The translations under genes were made by a program, and so were the position numbers. Below the pieces are notes generated by a model. It had not been told where the DNA came from and ran no database searches. It was given only the letters and a program-made list of their open reading frames with translations. A DNA stretch of 64,000 bases from JAWVFM01 sp963771655. Lineage in GTDB: Bacteria > Actinomycetota > Thermoleophilia > Solirubrobacterales > 70-9. Shown here piece by piece: positions 43,488 to 52,800 of the stretch (positions within the stretch are counted from its first letter, which is position 1; each line of letters begins with the position of its first letter). The DNA is taken from NCBI GenBank assembly GCA_963771655.1, contig CAVYUG010000006.1, positions 124,001 to 188,000 of the forward strand. The letters are read 5' to 3'.

Positions 43488-44216
43488 CTAGGCGATCGCC
43501 GGCAGGCGGCGAGCGGTCGCTGCGCCGTCGAGCGCGTCGAGCGCGCGCGGGATCGACATCGCCACGCAGCTGAAGATGGGCGTGTCGCGAAGCGTGTAGG
43601 CGCTCGACTCGGTGCCTCTGAGCTCCTGGACCAGGTCGAGGAACTGCCCTGGCTCGTCGGCCTCGAACGAGACCACGAACTCCTGGTCGTCGATGCCGAA
43701 TGAGTAGGCGGTGTTGATCGTGATCTCCGGATAGCGTCGGCCGACCTCGATGTGCGCGCGCATGATGCGCTGGCGCTCCTCGCCGGGCAGCCGGTACCAC
43801 TCGCGCTTCTTGTCCAGGGGATAGACGAAGAGGTACTTGCGCTCCGAGGTGCAGATCTCGGGGCGGACCTCCGATTCGGAGTAGGGGGAGCGCTTGGTCA
43901 TCGCGAGGTAGGAGTGGGGGATGGCCGCCCACCTGGCGAGCCCGCTCTGGGCGAGCACGACGTGGAAGGTGTGAAGGTCCTCCAGGATCGGGCTCTGGCT
44001 CAGGAGCAGAAGGTCGACGTCGCCGCGGGTTCCCACCGTGGAGTAGGCGCGAAGCGGCCGGTCGGCCGCGAAGTCCTCGCAGGCGGCGAGGAACTCGCGT
44101 TTATCCTCCGCGCGCGCCTCCGAGTCGCGGCGCTGCCAGGCTGGGTCGATCTTGAAGAAGGTGAACTTCGCGAAGGTGCGGTCCACAGCGGCCACGCTGG
44201 CGATGTTAGTGGTCAC
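43488..44216 (-). CDS. hemQ: Coproheme decarboxylase, chlorite-dismutase family
   Basis: About 242 residues from GTG 44216; internal GTGs at 44195 and 44186 are possible starts. Family segments are FAKFTFFKIDPAWQRR, YSTVGTRGDVDLLLL, KYLFVYPLDKKREWYRLPGEERQRIM (with the catalytic-type Tyr) and NTAYSFGIDDQEFVVSFEADEP. Length and motifs match actinobacterial HemQ, which converts coproheme III to heme b in the last step of the coproporphyrin-dependent route. The 5' end overlaps the divergent membrane-protein gene. Confidence 0.88.
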   Translation of the reverse strand: MTTNIASVAAVDRTFAKFTFFKIDPAWQRRDSEARAEDKREFLAACEDFAADRPLRAYSTVGTRGDVDLLLLSQSPILEDLHTFHVVLAQSGLARWAAIPHSYLAMTKRSPYSESEVRPEICTSERKYLFVYPLDKKREWYRLPGEERQRIMRAHIEVGRRYPEITINTAYSFGIDDQEFVVSFEADEPGQFLDLVQELRGTESSAYTLRDTPIFSCVAMSIPRALDALDGAATARRLPAIA

Positions 44217-46083
44217 CGGGGCCCTGCCCGGCACGCCGGCGACCGCGGCCGGCGCGGAGGCGGCGTCGCCCAGGATCACCGTCGCCATGCTTCCAGTGGG
44301 CACGACGCCCCACGAGTTGGCGCGGATCCACGGCATGGCGCTCGGGCTGATGAGCGCGGGCATCGGGACCGTTCCCGCGAAGCAGACCTATCTCGACATC
44401 TCGCAGGGAAATCGAGTCGACCCCGTCCTGTATGACGGCCCACCCCTCGGCGGCTGGGCTTCGCTCCGCTCTCGCGCCGAGAGCGCGCCGGCCGACATCG
44501 TCCCCGGGCTGCTGGGCACGACGCTGCAGCGCGCGAGGATCGCGAGGCGGGCCGCTGGCGATGCCGGAAGCGCCGCTTTGCTCGGTGTCAACGAGGCAGG
44601 CGAGATCCCGGAGGCTCGGCGCGGATGTGACGTTGGGCGAGTTGACGTCGCCATACGTCGCAAAGTCGACCAGGACCGAACTTGTCAGGGCATGACCATC
44701 GTGGCCGCGACCGTTGCCCACACCCGGGCATTGGCCCGGCGGCTACGGGGATCCGATCTCCTCGTTGCCTTCGCCGCCCCGCCGCCTCGGCCCGAGCACG
44801 CGCTCGCGATCGGCATCGCCGGCCGCGGCTTCGGTGGCGAGCTGGCCTCCGACTCCACCCACACCGACGGGCTCGTCGTCAGCACCGACCTCGCGCCGAC
44901 GATCCTCGAGCGGCTCGACGTCCGGGTGCCGGCGGCGATGGACGGGCAGCCGATCACCTCCTCGGGCGGCGCCGCTCCACCGGCCACCCTCACGAGCCTC
45001 GACGACCGGATCGCGGCGGTCCCGGATCGCCGCCCTCTGACCCTGGGGATTCCGCTCATCGCATGGACCCTGCTCGCCGCGGGAGCTGGTGTCGCCTTCG
45101 GCGCACGCGGGCTGCGCGCATCCGTTCCCCTGCTCGCGTGCGCGATCGCCACCCTGCCGGCGGTGCTTCTTCTCGGCGCGCTGATCGAGCCGAGCGCGAC
45201 GGTCGAGCTGCTTCTCGTCGGGCTGGGTTCGCCCGGCCTCGCCATGGTGTCGGTGGCGCTCGCGGGCGCCTGGGGCGGCCTCGCGCTGGCCGCCGCCCTC
45301 ACCGTCGGCGGTTACGCGATCGCGGCCGTCGCGGACCCGAGCGTGATCGGGCTCTCGCTCATGGGGCCCGACCCCGCGCACGGAGCGCGCTTCTACGGCA
45401 TCGGCAACGAGCTCGAGACCTTCGCCGCCGCTCTGGTGCCGATCGGCGTTGGGGCCGCGGCGACCGCGTGGAGGGCCGGTGCCCGCCCCCGGGCCGTTGC
45501 CGCTGCGTTTGCCGCCGCCGCGCTGGTGGTCGCGGCGGCGTTCGCTCCCGGCAGCTTCGGGGCCGACGTGGGCGCCGTGATCGACCTCGTGGTTGGCGCC
45601 GTCATCGCGGCCCTCGTATGCCTTCGAACGGGTTCGCGCCGGAGCGCCGCCGCGTGGGCGATCGCGGCGGCGCTCACGGCTTTGGGAGCACTCGCCCTGG
45701 TGGACCTCGCGAGTGGCGGAGGAAGCCATCTCGTGCGCTCGGTGCTCGAAGCGGGCGGGCTCGACAACCTCGCGCAGGTTGCCGAGCGGCGTCTCGAGCT
45801 GTCGGCGCACAACTTCTCCAGCTACGCGACCTCACCGGCCCTCTGGGCAGCGGTTGCGCTCATCGCCGCCGGCGTCGTGCAGCGGCGGCGCATCGCGGGT
45901 TGGTTCGCCGGTAGTCGCTATGCCTGGGCGGGTTTTCTGGGCGCGAGCGGTGGCGTTGTGTGCGCGGTCCTCGCGAACGACTCGGGCGCTCTCGCGCTGA
46001 TGATCGGCACGGCCCTCCTCACGCTCGCGGCAGGCGTTGCATGGGCGGCTCGTTCGGTAACCTCAGCAGGGCTCTCGGGGTAG
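44152..46083 (+). CDS. Polytopic membrane protein with exported N-terminal domain
   Basis: 643 residues if started at ATG 44152; ATG 44203 or GTG 44209 are later options. The early start gives a signal-peptide-like opening (MKKVNFAKVRSTAATLAMLVV to PATAAG). Residues about 40-300 look like an alkaline-phosphatase-type extracytoplasmic domain (GLVVSTDLAPTILERLDVRVPAAMDGQPI), followed by about ten membrane helices with the conserved DPAHGARFYGIGNELETFAAAL segment. I know similar uncharacterised actinobacterial proteins but no defined function. Confidence 0.78.
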   Translation: MKKVNFAKVRSTAATLAMLVVTGALPGTPATAAGAEAASPRITVAMLPVGTTPHELARIHGMALGLMSAGIGTVPAKQTYLDISQGNRVDPVLYDGPPLGGWASLRSRAESAPADIVPGLLGTTLQRARIARRAAGDAGSAALLGVNEAGEIPEARRGCDVGRVDVAIRRKVDQDRTCQGMTIVAATVAHTRALARRLRGSDLLVAFAAPPPRPEHALAIGIAGRGFGGELASDSTHTDGLVVSTDLAPTILERLDVRVPAAMDGQPITSSGGAAPPATLTSLDDRIAAVPDRRPLTLGIPLIAWTLLAAGAGVAFGARGLRASVPLLACAIATLPAVLLLGALIEPSATVELLLVGLGSPGLAMVSVALAGAWGGLALAAALTVGGYAIAAVADPSVIGLSLMGPDPAHGARFYGIGNELETFAAALVPIGVGAAATAWRAGARPRAVAAAFAAAALVVAAAFAPGSFGADVGAVIDLVVGAVIAALVCLRTGSRRSAAAWAIAAALTALGALALVDLASGGGSHLVRSVLEAGGLDNLAQVAERRLELSAHNFSSYATSPALWAAVALIAAGVVQRRRIAGWFAGSRYAWAGFLGASGGVVCAVLANDSGALALMIGTALLTLAAGVAWAARSVTSAGLSG

Positions 46084-46165
46084 CTCTCGGACCCCTTCAA
46101 TCGCTAGCGCCGCGGCAGCTGGGAGCCGCCCGCGCTCGCCCCTACCATTACCCGGCCCCACCCCA

Positions 46166-48478
46166 ATGCGCATCGCCATCGTCAGCCCATATTCGTGGAC
46201 CTACGCCGGCGGCGTGAACCGTCACGTGGAGGCGCTCGCGAGCGAGCTTTCGGGCCGCGACAACGAGGTCCGGGTCCTCGCCCCCTACGACCCTCCCGAC
46301 GGCCTCTCGCGCTGGCTCCACCGCGCCGACGCCGAGCCGCGGGAGGTGCCCGACTACCTGATCCCGCTCGGCCGGACCGTCGGCGTCAAGGCGAACGGCT
46401 CGGTCTCGAACCTGTCGGTCTCGCCTCGTGCGATCTCGACGATGCGGCGGGAGCTTCGCGCCGGCCGCTTCGACGTCGTGCACGTGCACGAGCCGCCAGC
46501 CCCGCTGATCTCATGGAAGGCCTGCTCCTTCCCGGACGCCCCTGTCGTCGGCACCTTCCACGCCTACTCGACGAACCCGATCACCAACAACTTCGGCAAT
46601 CTCTCCGGAGCGCGGCGCAAGTTCAACCAGCTCCATGCGCGCATCGCCGTCTCGGAGGCCGCTGCGTGGACCGGCCGTCGCTGGTTCGGCGGCAGCTATG
46701 AGCTGATCCCGAACGGGGTGGATGTCGATTGCCCGCCGCGCGACCCGAAGCCATCCTCCGAGGACCTGCGGGTCCTCTTCGTCGGCCGCGCCGAGGAGCG
46801 CAAGGGCCTGCCGGTGCTGCTGACGGCGTTCGAGGCGCTCGTCGAGCACGTGCCCTCGCACCTCACGGTGGTCGGGGTTACGGCCGCCGACGTCGAGCGC
46901 TATGTCGCCGACCCGGCGGCGCTCGCGCGAATCACGGCGCTGGGGCGCGTCGGCGAGGACGAGCTCTGGCACCAACTCCATTCCGCCGACGTCCTCGCCG
47001 CGCCCTCGCTCGCGGGCGAGAGCTTCGGGATGATCCTCACCGAGGCTTTCGCATCGAGCACGCCCGTGATCGCCTCGAACATCGCGGGGTACGCGGACGT
47101 CGTCAGCGACGGCGTGGACGGCGTACTCGTCCCGCCGGCCGACCCTCAGCGCCTGGCCGAGGAGCTCCAGGGCATGTACGTCGAGCCCGCGAGGCGCCTG
47201 GAGATGGGGGTGGCGGCCCGCGCGAGCGCCGACCGATACGCGTGGACCAACGTCGCCTCTCAAGTCGAGCGGGTCTACGAGCGGGTGCAGCATTCACCTG
47301 CCCCGGCGAGCGCGGCCGAGCGATTCGCGCGCCGCAAGGGCTTCCTGCCGATCGACGGATCGGCCCCGGTTCCCCGCAAGAGGCTCGAACGCCTCGAACC
47401 CGAGCCGGCGCGGCCCGGCGGCAAGGGGCGCATGGCCCGGCGAATCGGGCTCGCCGTCGCGGGCGTCGTCGGGCTTGGCCTCACGGCAATCGCCGCGCAG
47501 AAGATCGGCCTCGACAAGGTCGTTGCAAGCATCGTCCGCTCCGACCTCAAGTGGGTGCTCCTCGCGACGGCGCTGATGATGGCGTCGCTGTTCCTTCGCG
47601 CCGCCTCGTGGCTCGAGATCGCCCGGGCGGCCCTGCCGCGCAATCGCCTTCGCCGCCGCGACGTGACGTCGGCGACGATGGTGGGCGTCCTGATGTCTGC
47701 GACCCTGCCCGCCCGCGTCGGCGAGCCGGCGCGCGCGATGGTGCTCGCGCGCCGCACCGGCCGGATACGGGAGACGTTCCCGGTGCTGCTCGGCACCCTC
47801 GTCTCGCAGACGGTGCTGAATCTGGTCGCGCTCGTGCTCCTCGGGGTGATCATCGTCACCTCGACCGACCTCTTCCACTCGGCGTCGACGAAGCTCTTCG
47901 TGGTCAGCTTTATCCCCCTGATCGCCCTGGTCGGGGTCGCGCTTGCGCCGGCCGTGATGCGCCAGGCCGGGAGGGGTCGTGTCGGGCGCGCCCTCGCGGC
48001 GATTCGCGGCGCACTCCTGCGGGTTCGTCAGGGCCTGAGCGTGTTCCGCGATCCGCGCAAGGGCACCCTCGCCGCGCTCGCGCAGCTCTCGGCCTGGGGC
48101 CTGCAGCTTCTGGCCTGCTACGCGCTCGCGTTCGCGCTCGGGCTCGAGGGCCACGCGGGAATCGGCGCTGCCGCGGCCGTGCTCTTCGCGGTGAACGTCA
48201 CGGCGGTCGTGCCCGCGACGCCGTCCAACATCGGCGTCTTCCAGCTCGCGGTCATCAGCGTCCTGACCACCGGATTCGGCGTTTCGGCTTCCGACGCCCT
48301 GGCCTACGGCGTCATTCTGCAGGCGGTTGAGATCGCGACGGCCGTCGCCCTCGGCGTCCCGGCGCTCGTCCGCGAGGGGCTCTCGTGGTCGGACATGCGG
48401 GTCCGCGCGCTGTCCCAGGCCCCCGTGCGCCTCTCGCCGAAGGCCCGTGAGGGCGTCGGCGAGCGGGTCCCGAGCTAG
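46166..48478 (+). CDS. GT4 glycosyltransferase fused to a UPF0104/LPG-synthase-type membrane domain
   Basis: 770 residues. Residues 1-385 are a GT-B glycosyltransferase of the PimA-like GT4 type: AIVSPYSWTYAGGVNRHVEALA, VVHVHEPPAPL, VLFVGRAEERKGLPVLLTAF and the donor-site ESFGMILTEAFASSTPVIAS. A basic linker follows. Residues about 430-740 hold seven or eight membrane helices of the lysylphosphatidylglycerol-synthase/flippase-like family (SATLPARVGEPARAMVLARR, VTAVVPATPSNIGVFQLAVIS). It probably glycosylates a membrane lipid and also moves it. The stop shares CTAG with the convergent PPOX gene. Confidence 0.88.
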   Translation: MRIAIVSPYSWTYAGGVNRHVEALASELSGRDNEVRVLAPYDPPDGLSRWLHRADAEPREVPDYLIPLGRTVGVKANGSVSNLSVSPRAISTMRRELRAGRFDVVHVHEPPAPLISWKACSFPDAPVVGTFHAYSTNPITNNFGNLSGARRKFNQLHARIAVSEAAAWTGRRWFGGSYELIPNGVDVDCPPRDPKPSSEDLRVLFVGRAEERKGLPVLLTAFEALVEHVPSHLTVVGVTAADVERYVADPAALARITALGRVGEDELWHQLHSADVLAAPSLAGESFGMILTEAFASSTPVIASNIAGYADVVSDGVDGVLVPPADPQRLAEELQGMYVEPARRLEMGVAARASADRYAWTNVASQVERVYERVQHSPAPASAAERFARRKGFLPIDGSAPVPRKRLERLEPEPARPGGKGRMARRIGLAVAGVVGLGLTAIAAQKIGLDKVVASIVRSDLKWVLLATALMMASLFLRAASWLEIARAALPRNRLRRRDVTSATMVGVLMSATLPARVGEPARAMVLARRTGRIRETFPVLLGTLVSQTVLNLVALVLLGVIIVTSTDLFHSASTKLFVVSFIPLIALVGVALAPAVMRQAGRGRVGRALAAIRGALLRVRQGLSVFRDPRKGTLAALAQLSAWGLQLLACYALAFALGLEGHAGIGAAAAVLFAVNVTAVVPATPSNIGVFQLAVISVLTTGFGVSASDALAYGVILQAVEIATAVALGVPALVREGLSWSDMRVRALSQAPVRLSPKAREGVGERVPS

Positions 48479-48870
48479 CCGTCGCGGGTCGTCAGCTCGT
48501 AGTGCAGCGTCTGGTAGCGCTTCAGGCGGTGGAATGCGGGCACGAGCACTCCCTGGAGGATCTTGTTCTTTCCCGCGAGGAGCTTGGCGGCGTGCTTGGC
48601 CTCGGTGCCGTCGAGGAGCCGCGCGCGCGCTTTCACACCCGGTCCGGTTTGCCTGCCCCCCACGGTGGAGGGGGCCACCTCCACATTCGGGTTGTTGCGA
48701 ATCCGAATTGCCTTCCACGCCCGGTCGTAGGTCCGGACGAACGCGTGATCTTCCTCGACGGCGATGCTCACCGGGGTGCCGACAGGGGTCCCGTCACGCC
48801 GGAAGGTCGTGAGCAGGACGGTCGGCTGGTCCGCGAAGCGCGCAAGGCCGTTGCCGTTGCTGTCTGACAT
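48475..48870 (-). CDS. PPOX-class flavin/F420-type oxidoreductase
   Basis: 131 residues from ATG 48870, preceded by GGTGGAG. The split-barrel fold is shown by FADQPTVLLTTFRRDGTPVGTPVSIAVEEDHAFVRTYD and the AWKAIRIRNNPNVEVAPST segment, as in pyridoxamine-phosphate-oxidase-like F420-dependent proteins of actinobacteria. The cofactor cannot be assigned firmly. It is divergent from a TetR regulator with two operator copies between them, so it is likely the regulator's target. Confidence 0.85.
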   Translation of the reverse strand: MSDSNGNGLARFADQPTVLLTTFRRDGTPVGTPVSIAVEEDHAFVRTYDRAWKAIRIRNNPNVEVAPSTVGGRQTGPGVKARARLLDGTEAKHAAKLLAGKNKILQGVLVPAFHRLKRYQTLHYELTTRDG

Positions 48871-48896
48871 GTTCTCCACCTCCGCGAGTCGGTGTA

Positions 48897-48914
48897 ACCT
48901 AACGTTCACTAGGT
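48897..48914. promoter_or_regulatory. TetR-type operator, copy 1
   Basis: ACCTAACGTTCACTAGGT, with inverted ACCTA/TAGGT arms around an AACGTT core. It lies on the PPOX side of the divergent region and matches copy 2 at 16 of 18 bases. Confidence 0.7.
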
Positions 48915-48930
48915 ACCCCAATATAGCGCT

Positions 48931-48948
48931 CCCTAACGTCCACTAGGT
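48931..48948. promoter_or_regulatory. TetR-type operator, copy 2
   Basis: CCCTAACGTCCACTAGGT, 34 bp from copy 1 in the same orientation. It ends directly before the TTG start at 48949, so the regulator would block its own transcription start; the mRNA is probably leaderless or the true start is further in. Confidence 0.7.
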
Positions 48949-49599
48949 TTGACTCCACCAGCCGGCACCAGCAAGCCGCAAAAGCCCCCGCCGCGGCGGC
49001 GGCTCAGCGCCGAGGAGCGCAGGCGGCGGATCCTCGACGAGGCGAGCCGGCTGTTCGCGGAGGGCGGATACGAGGGCACCTCGATCGACCAGATCGCCGC
49101 GGCCTCGGGGGTGTCGGCGCCGGTCATCTATGACCATTTCGAGTCGAAGCGGGCCCTATACGGCGAGCTGCTTCGATCTCACGCCGGGGCGCTGATCCAC
49201 GCCACGACGAGGGTCGACGAGTCTGCGTCGCTCGAGGAGCTCCTGCGATCGAACACGGCTGCGTTCTTCGCATTCGTCGAGGAGCATCAAGCTGCCTGGC
49301 GGATGTTGTTCCGCGATCCGGCACCGGATCCGGAGCTTGCGACGCTTCAGCGAGAGATCCAGGCCGGGGCCACAGCGCGGCTCGCCGAGGCGCTCGTCGC
49401 CCGGGCACCACGCCTCGACCTCAGCGCCGACATCGACCGGCATGTCGCCGACGAGGTGATCGCCGAGCTCGGCAAGTCGGCGCTCAACGGAATGGCTGCC
49501 TGGTGGTGGGAGCATCCGGAGGTTCCGCGCGAGGCGCTCGTGAAGGTCGCGATGGACGTCCTGTGGCGGGGGCTCGACGCCCTCGGCGCCGGCCGCTGA
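48949..49599 (+). CDS. TetR-family transcriptional regulator
   Basis: 216 residues from TTG 48949. The N-terminal helix-turn-helix is complete: RRRRILDEASRLFAEGGYEGTSIDQIAAASGVSAPVIYDHFESKRALYGELL. The C-terminal ligand domain includes EEHQAAWRMLFRDPAPDPELATLQ, like regulators of lipid or drug genes. A Pro/Arg-rich stretch precedes the DNA-binding domain. It is divergent from the PPOX gene and two 18-bp operator copies lie between; autoregulation and control of the PPOX gene are inferred. Confidence 0.88.
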   Translation: MTPPAGTSKPQKPPPRRRLSAEERRRRILDEASRLFAEGGYEGTSIDQIAAASGVSAPVIYDHFESKRALYGELLRSHAGALIHATTRVDESASLEELLRSNTAAFFAFVEEHQAAWRMLFRDPAPDPELATLQREIQAGATARLAEALVARAPRLDLSADIDRHVADEVIAELGKSALNGMAAWWWEHPEVPREALVKVAMDVLWRGLDALGAGR

Positions 49600-49897
49600 T
49601 GCGGGTCGCTACCCTCACTTGCGATGGAGTCAGGACTCGCCAGCGCCCTTGGAGCCCGCCGGGACATGCCCGGGCGGGCACCGCGTGCTTCCCGCTAGCG
49701 CTTCGGCTCCCGCCACCCGCCTACCATCCTCTCCTCGCCCATGAAGTGCTCCTCGACGCGCACAGGATCGCGCCATGTGGCTGCGGGCCGGCGCCTGGCT
49801 TCGTCCTCAGTCGGCCAGATAGGCTCGCGTATCTGGCCTCCCTGCGTCCTCGCCATGCTTGGCCCTCGCCCGCCTGGCATCGACCCTGTGCACGCCG
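49600..49897 (+). other. 298-nt gap before metH with hairpins
   Basis: No credible gene. Two strong hairpins are visible: GCCCGCC...GGCGGGC at 49654-49679, which may end TetR transcription, and GGCCAGATA-GGCTCGCG-TATCTGGCC at 49813-49838 (perfect 9-bp stem), 60 nt before metH. CTGGC near 49793 could pair with GCCAG of the second stem, giving an alternative fold. No cobalamin-riboswitch B12 box was recognised, and I could not fit a SAM or SAH riboswitch. Confidence 0.4.
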
Positions 49898-52800
49898 ATG
49901 AGCACTGAGCGCGACTACATCGCCGCTGTGCGCGAGCGCGTCGTCGTCTTCGACGGCGGCATGGGCGCGACGCTCGAGCAGTTCGACCTGACTTCCGAGG
50001 ACTACGGGGGTCTGGCGGGCAAGTGCCACGAGGCTCTGGTGCTGCACCGCCCCGACGTGATCGAGGGGGTCCACTCCTCCATGCTCGACGCGGGCGCTGA
50101 GGTGGTCGAGACCGACACCTTCCAAGGCTCGCGGCTGAAGCTCGACGAGTGGGGCCTTGGCGAGCACGCCCCCGAGATCAATCGCAAGGCGGCGGAGATC
50201 GCTCGCCAGGCCGCCGGCGAGACGCGCTTCGTCGCGGGTTCCATCGGGCCGACCGGCTTCCTTCCCGCCTCCGACGATCCCACGCTCGGGAACGTCGGCT
50301 TCCGCGAGCTCGTCGAGGTCTTCACCGAGCAGGCCCGCGGCCTCGTGGAGGGCGGGGCCGACCTGATCATCATCGAGACGGCCCAGGACATCCTCGAGGT
50401 GAAGGCGGCGGTGTTCGGAGCTCGGGCGGCCTTCAAGGAGACCGGCCGGACGCTGCCGATACAGACGAGCGTCTCGCTCCTGCCGCAGGGGGGCAAGATG
50501 CTGCTCGGCACCGATATCCAGGCGGTCCTGACGACCCTCTCGGCTCTCGACGTGCAGGTGATCGGGCTGAATTGCTCCACCGGGCCTGAGGACATGCGCG
50601 ACGCGATCCGCTACCTCGGGGAGGCCTCGCCCCTGCCCGTGCACTGCATCCCGAACGCCGGGCTCCCGCTCCAGGGGCCGGACGGCGAGACGATCTTCCC
50701 GGAGACACCCGAGCAGATCTCGACCGTGCTCGGCGAGTTCGTCGAGCGCCATGGGGTCGGCATTGTCGGCGGTTGCTGCGGCACGACGCCCGACCACATC
50801 CGCGCGATCGCCGAGCGGGTGTCCGGACTCCTCCCCGGGGGGCGGCCCGAGGCCGGGCCCGCGCGGGTGGCAAGCATGATGAGCGCGTTCGACCTCGTCC
50901 AGGAGCCGGCGCCGACGCTGGTGGGCGAGCGCGTGAACTCGCAGGGGTCGCGGAAGGCCAAGGAGCTTCTCCTCGCCGACGACTACGACGGCCTCGTGCA
51001 GGTGGCCGAGGACCAGGTGAACGGTGGCGCCCACGTCCTGGACCTCTGCGTCGCGCTGACCGAGCGCGCCGACGAAGCCGAGCAGATGAGCGAGGTCGCG
51101 AAGCGCGTGTCGCTTACGCAGCCGGCGCCGATTCAGGTCGACTCCACGGAGCCCGAGGTGATCGAGGCCGCGCTGGAGCACATCCCGGGCCGGGCGATCG
51201 TGAACTCCGTGAACCTGGAGGCCGGGCGCGACAAGCTCGACCGGGTCGTGCCGATCGCCAAGGCCCACGGGGCGGCGCTGATCGCCCTCGTGATCGACGA
51301 GGTCGGGATGGCGAAGACGGGCGAGCGCAAGCTCGAGATCGCGACGCGCATCCGCGAGCTCGCCTGCGATGAGCACGGGCTCGACCCGGAGCTCCTGATC
51401 TTCGACGCGCTGACCTTCACGCTCACCACCGGAGACGACGAGTGGAAGCCCTCCGCCGTCGAGACGATCGAGGGCATTCGCCGCATCAAGGCCGAGCTGC
51501 CGGGCGTCAAGACGTCGCTCGGCGTCTCGAATGTGTCGTTCGGCGTCTCGCCGCCCGCCCGGGCGGTGCTCAACTCCGTCTTCCTGCACCACGCCGTCGA
51601 GGCCGGCCTCGACCTGGCGATGGTCAACCCCAACCACATCACTCCGTACTCCGAGATCCCAGAGAACGAGCGCGAGCTCGCCGATGACCTCGTCTTCAAC
51701 CGACGTGAGGACGCGCTCGAGCGCTTTATCGAGCACTTCGAGTCGAAGGGGGAGGAGGCCGAGGACGAGGCCGCCGACCCGACCGAGGGGATGGAGCCGG
51801 AGGAGGCCCTTCACTGGCACATCCTGCGCCGCCGCAAGGAGGGCGTTGAGGAATGGATCGACCGCTCGGTGGAGAAGATCGGCGCCGTCCCGACGCTGAA
51901 CGAGGTGCTGCTGCCCGCGATGAAGGAGGTGGGCGACAAGTTCGGCGCCGGGGAGCTGATCCTGCCGTTCGTCCTCCAGTCGGCGGAGGTGATGAAGCGC
52001 GCCGTCGCCCAGCTCGAGAACTACCTCGACCGGATCGAGGGCCACACCAAGGGCAAGGTCGTGATCGCGACCGTGTTCGGCGACGTGCACGACATCGGCA
52101 AGTCGCTGGTCAACACGATCCTCACCAACAACGGCTACACGGTCGTCGACCTCGGAAAGCAGGTCCCGATCGACACCATCATCGACGCCGCCGTCGAGCA
52201 CGATGCCGATGCCATCGGCCTCTCCGCGCTGCTCGTCTCGACCTCGAAGCAGATGCCGGCCTGCATCGACGAGCTCCACCAACGCGGATTGCGGTACCCG
52301 GTGCTGATCGGCGGGGCCGCCATCAACCGCGACTTCGGCCGCCGGATCCTCTATCCGAACGGCAAGGACTCGGACGAGGTCTACGAGCCGGGCGTCTTCT
52401 ACTGCAAGGACGCCTTCGCGGGCCTCGACACCATGGACGCGCTGATCGACGACGCGGCGCATGAGGCGCTCGTGGCGAAGATCCGGGACGAGGCGAAGAC
52501 GCTTCGCGAGAAGCCGGTGGAGGTCGACGACGCGCCGCCGACCACCGACGCGAGCGTGCGCTCGAGCGCGCGGACGGATGTTCCGATCCCCGACCCGCCG
52601 TTCTTCGGTGCGCGCGACGTCGAGGTGGACCTGGACGAGGTCTTCCCCTACCTCGACCGCCACGTGCTCTTCAAGCTGCACTGGGGCGGGCGCGGAAAGA
52701 AGGGCGAGGAGTGGCGCAAGATCGTCGAGGGCGATGGCGACGAGGAGGGCTTCGCGCCGCGCCTCGAGCGCATGTGGGGCGAGCAGGACTACCTCGATCC

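Noticed and set aside
49600..49897. Cobalamin riboswitch upstream of metH
   Set aside because: Hairpins exist, but no B12-box-like sequence was found, so the specific call was not made.
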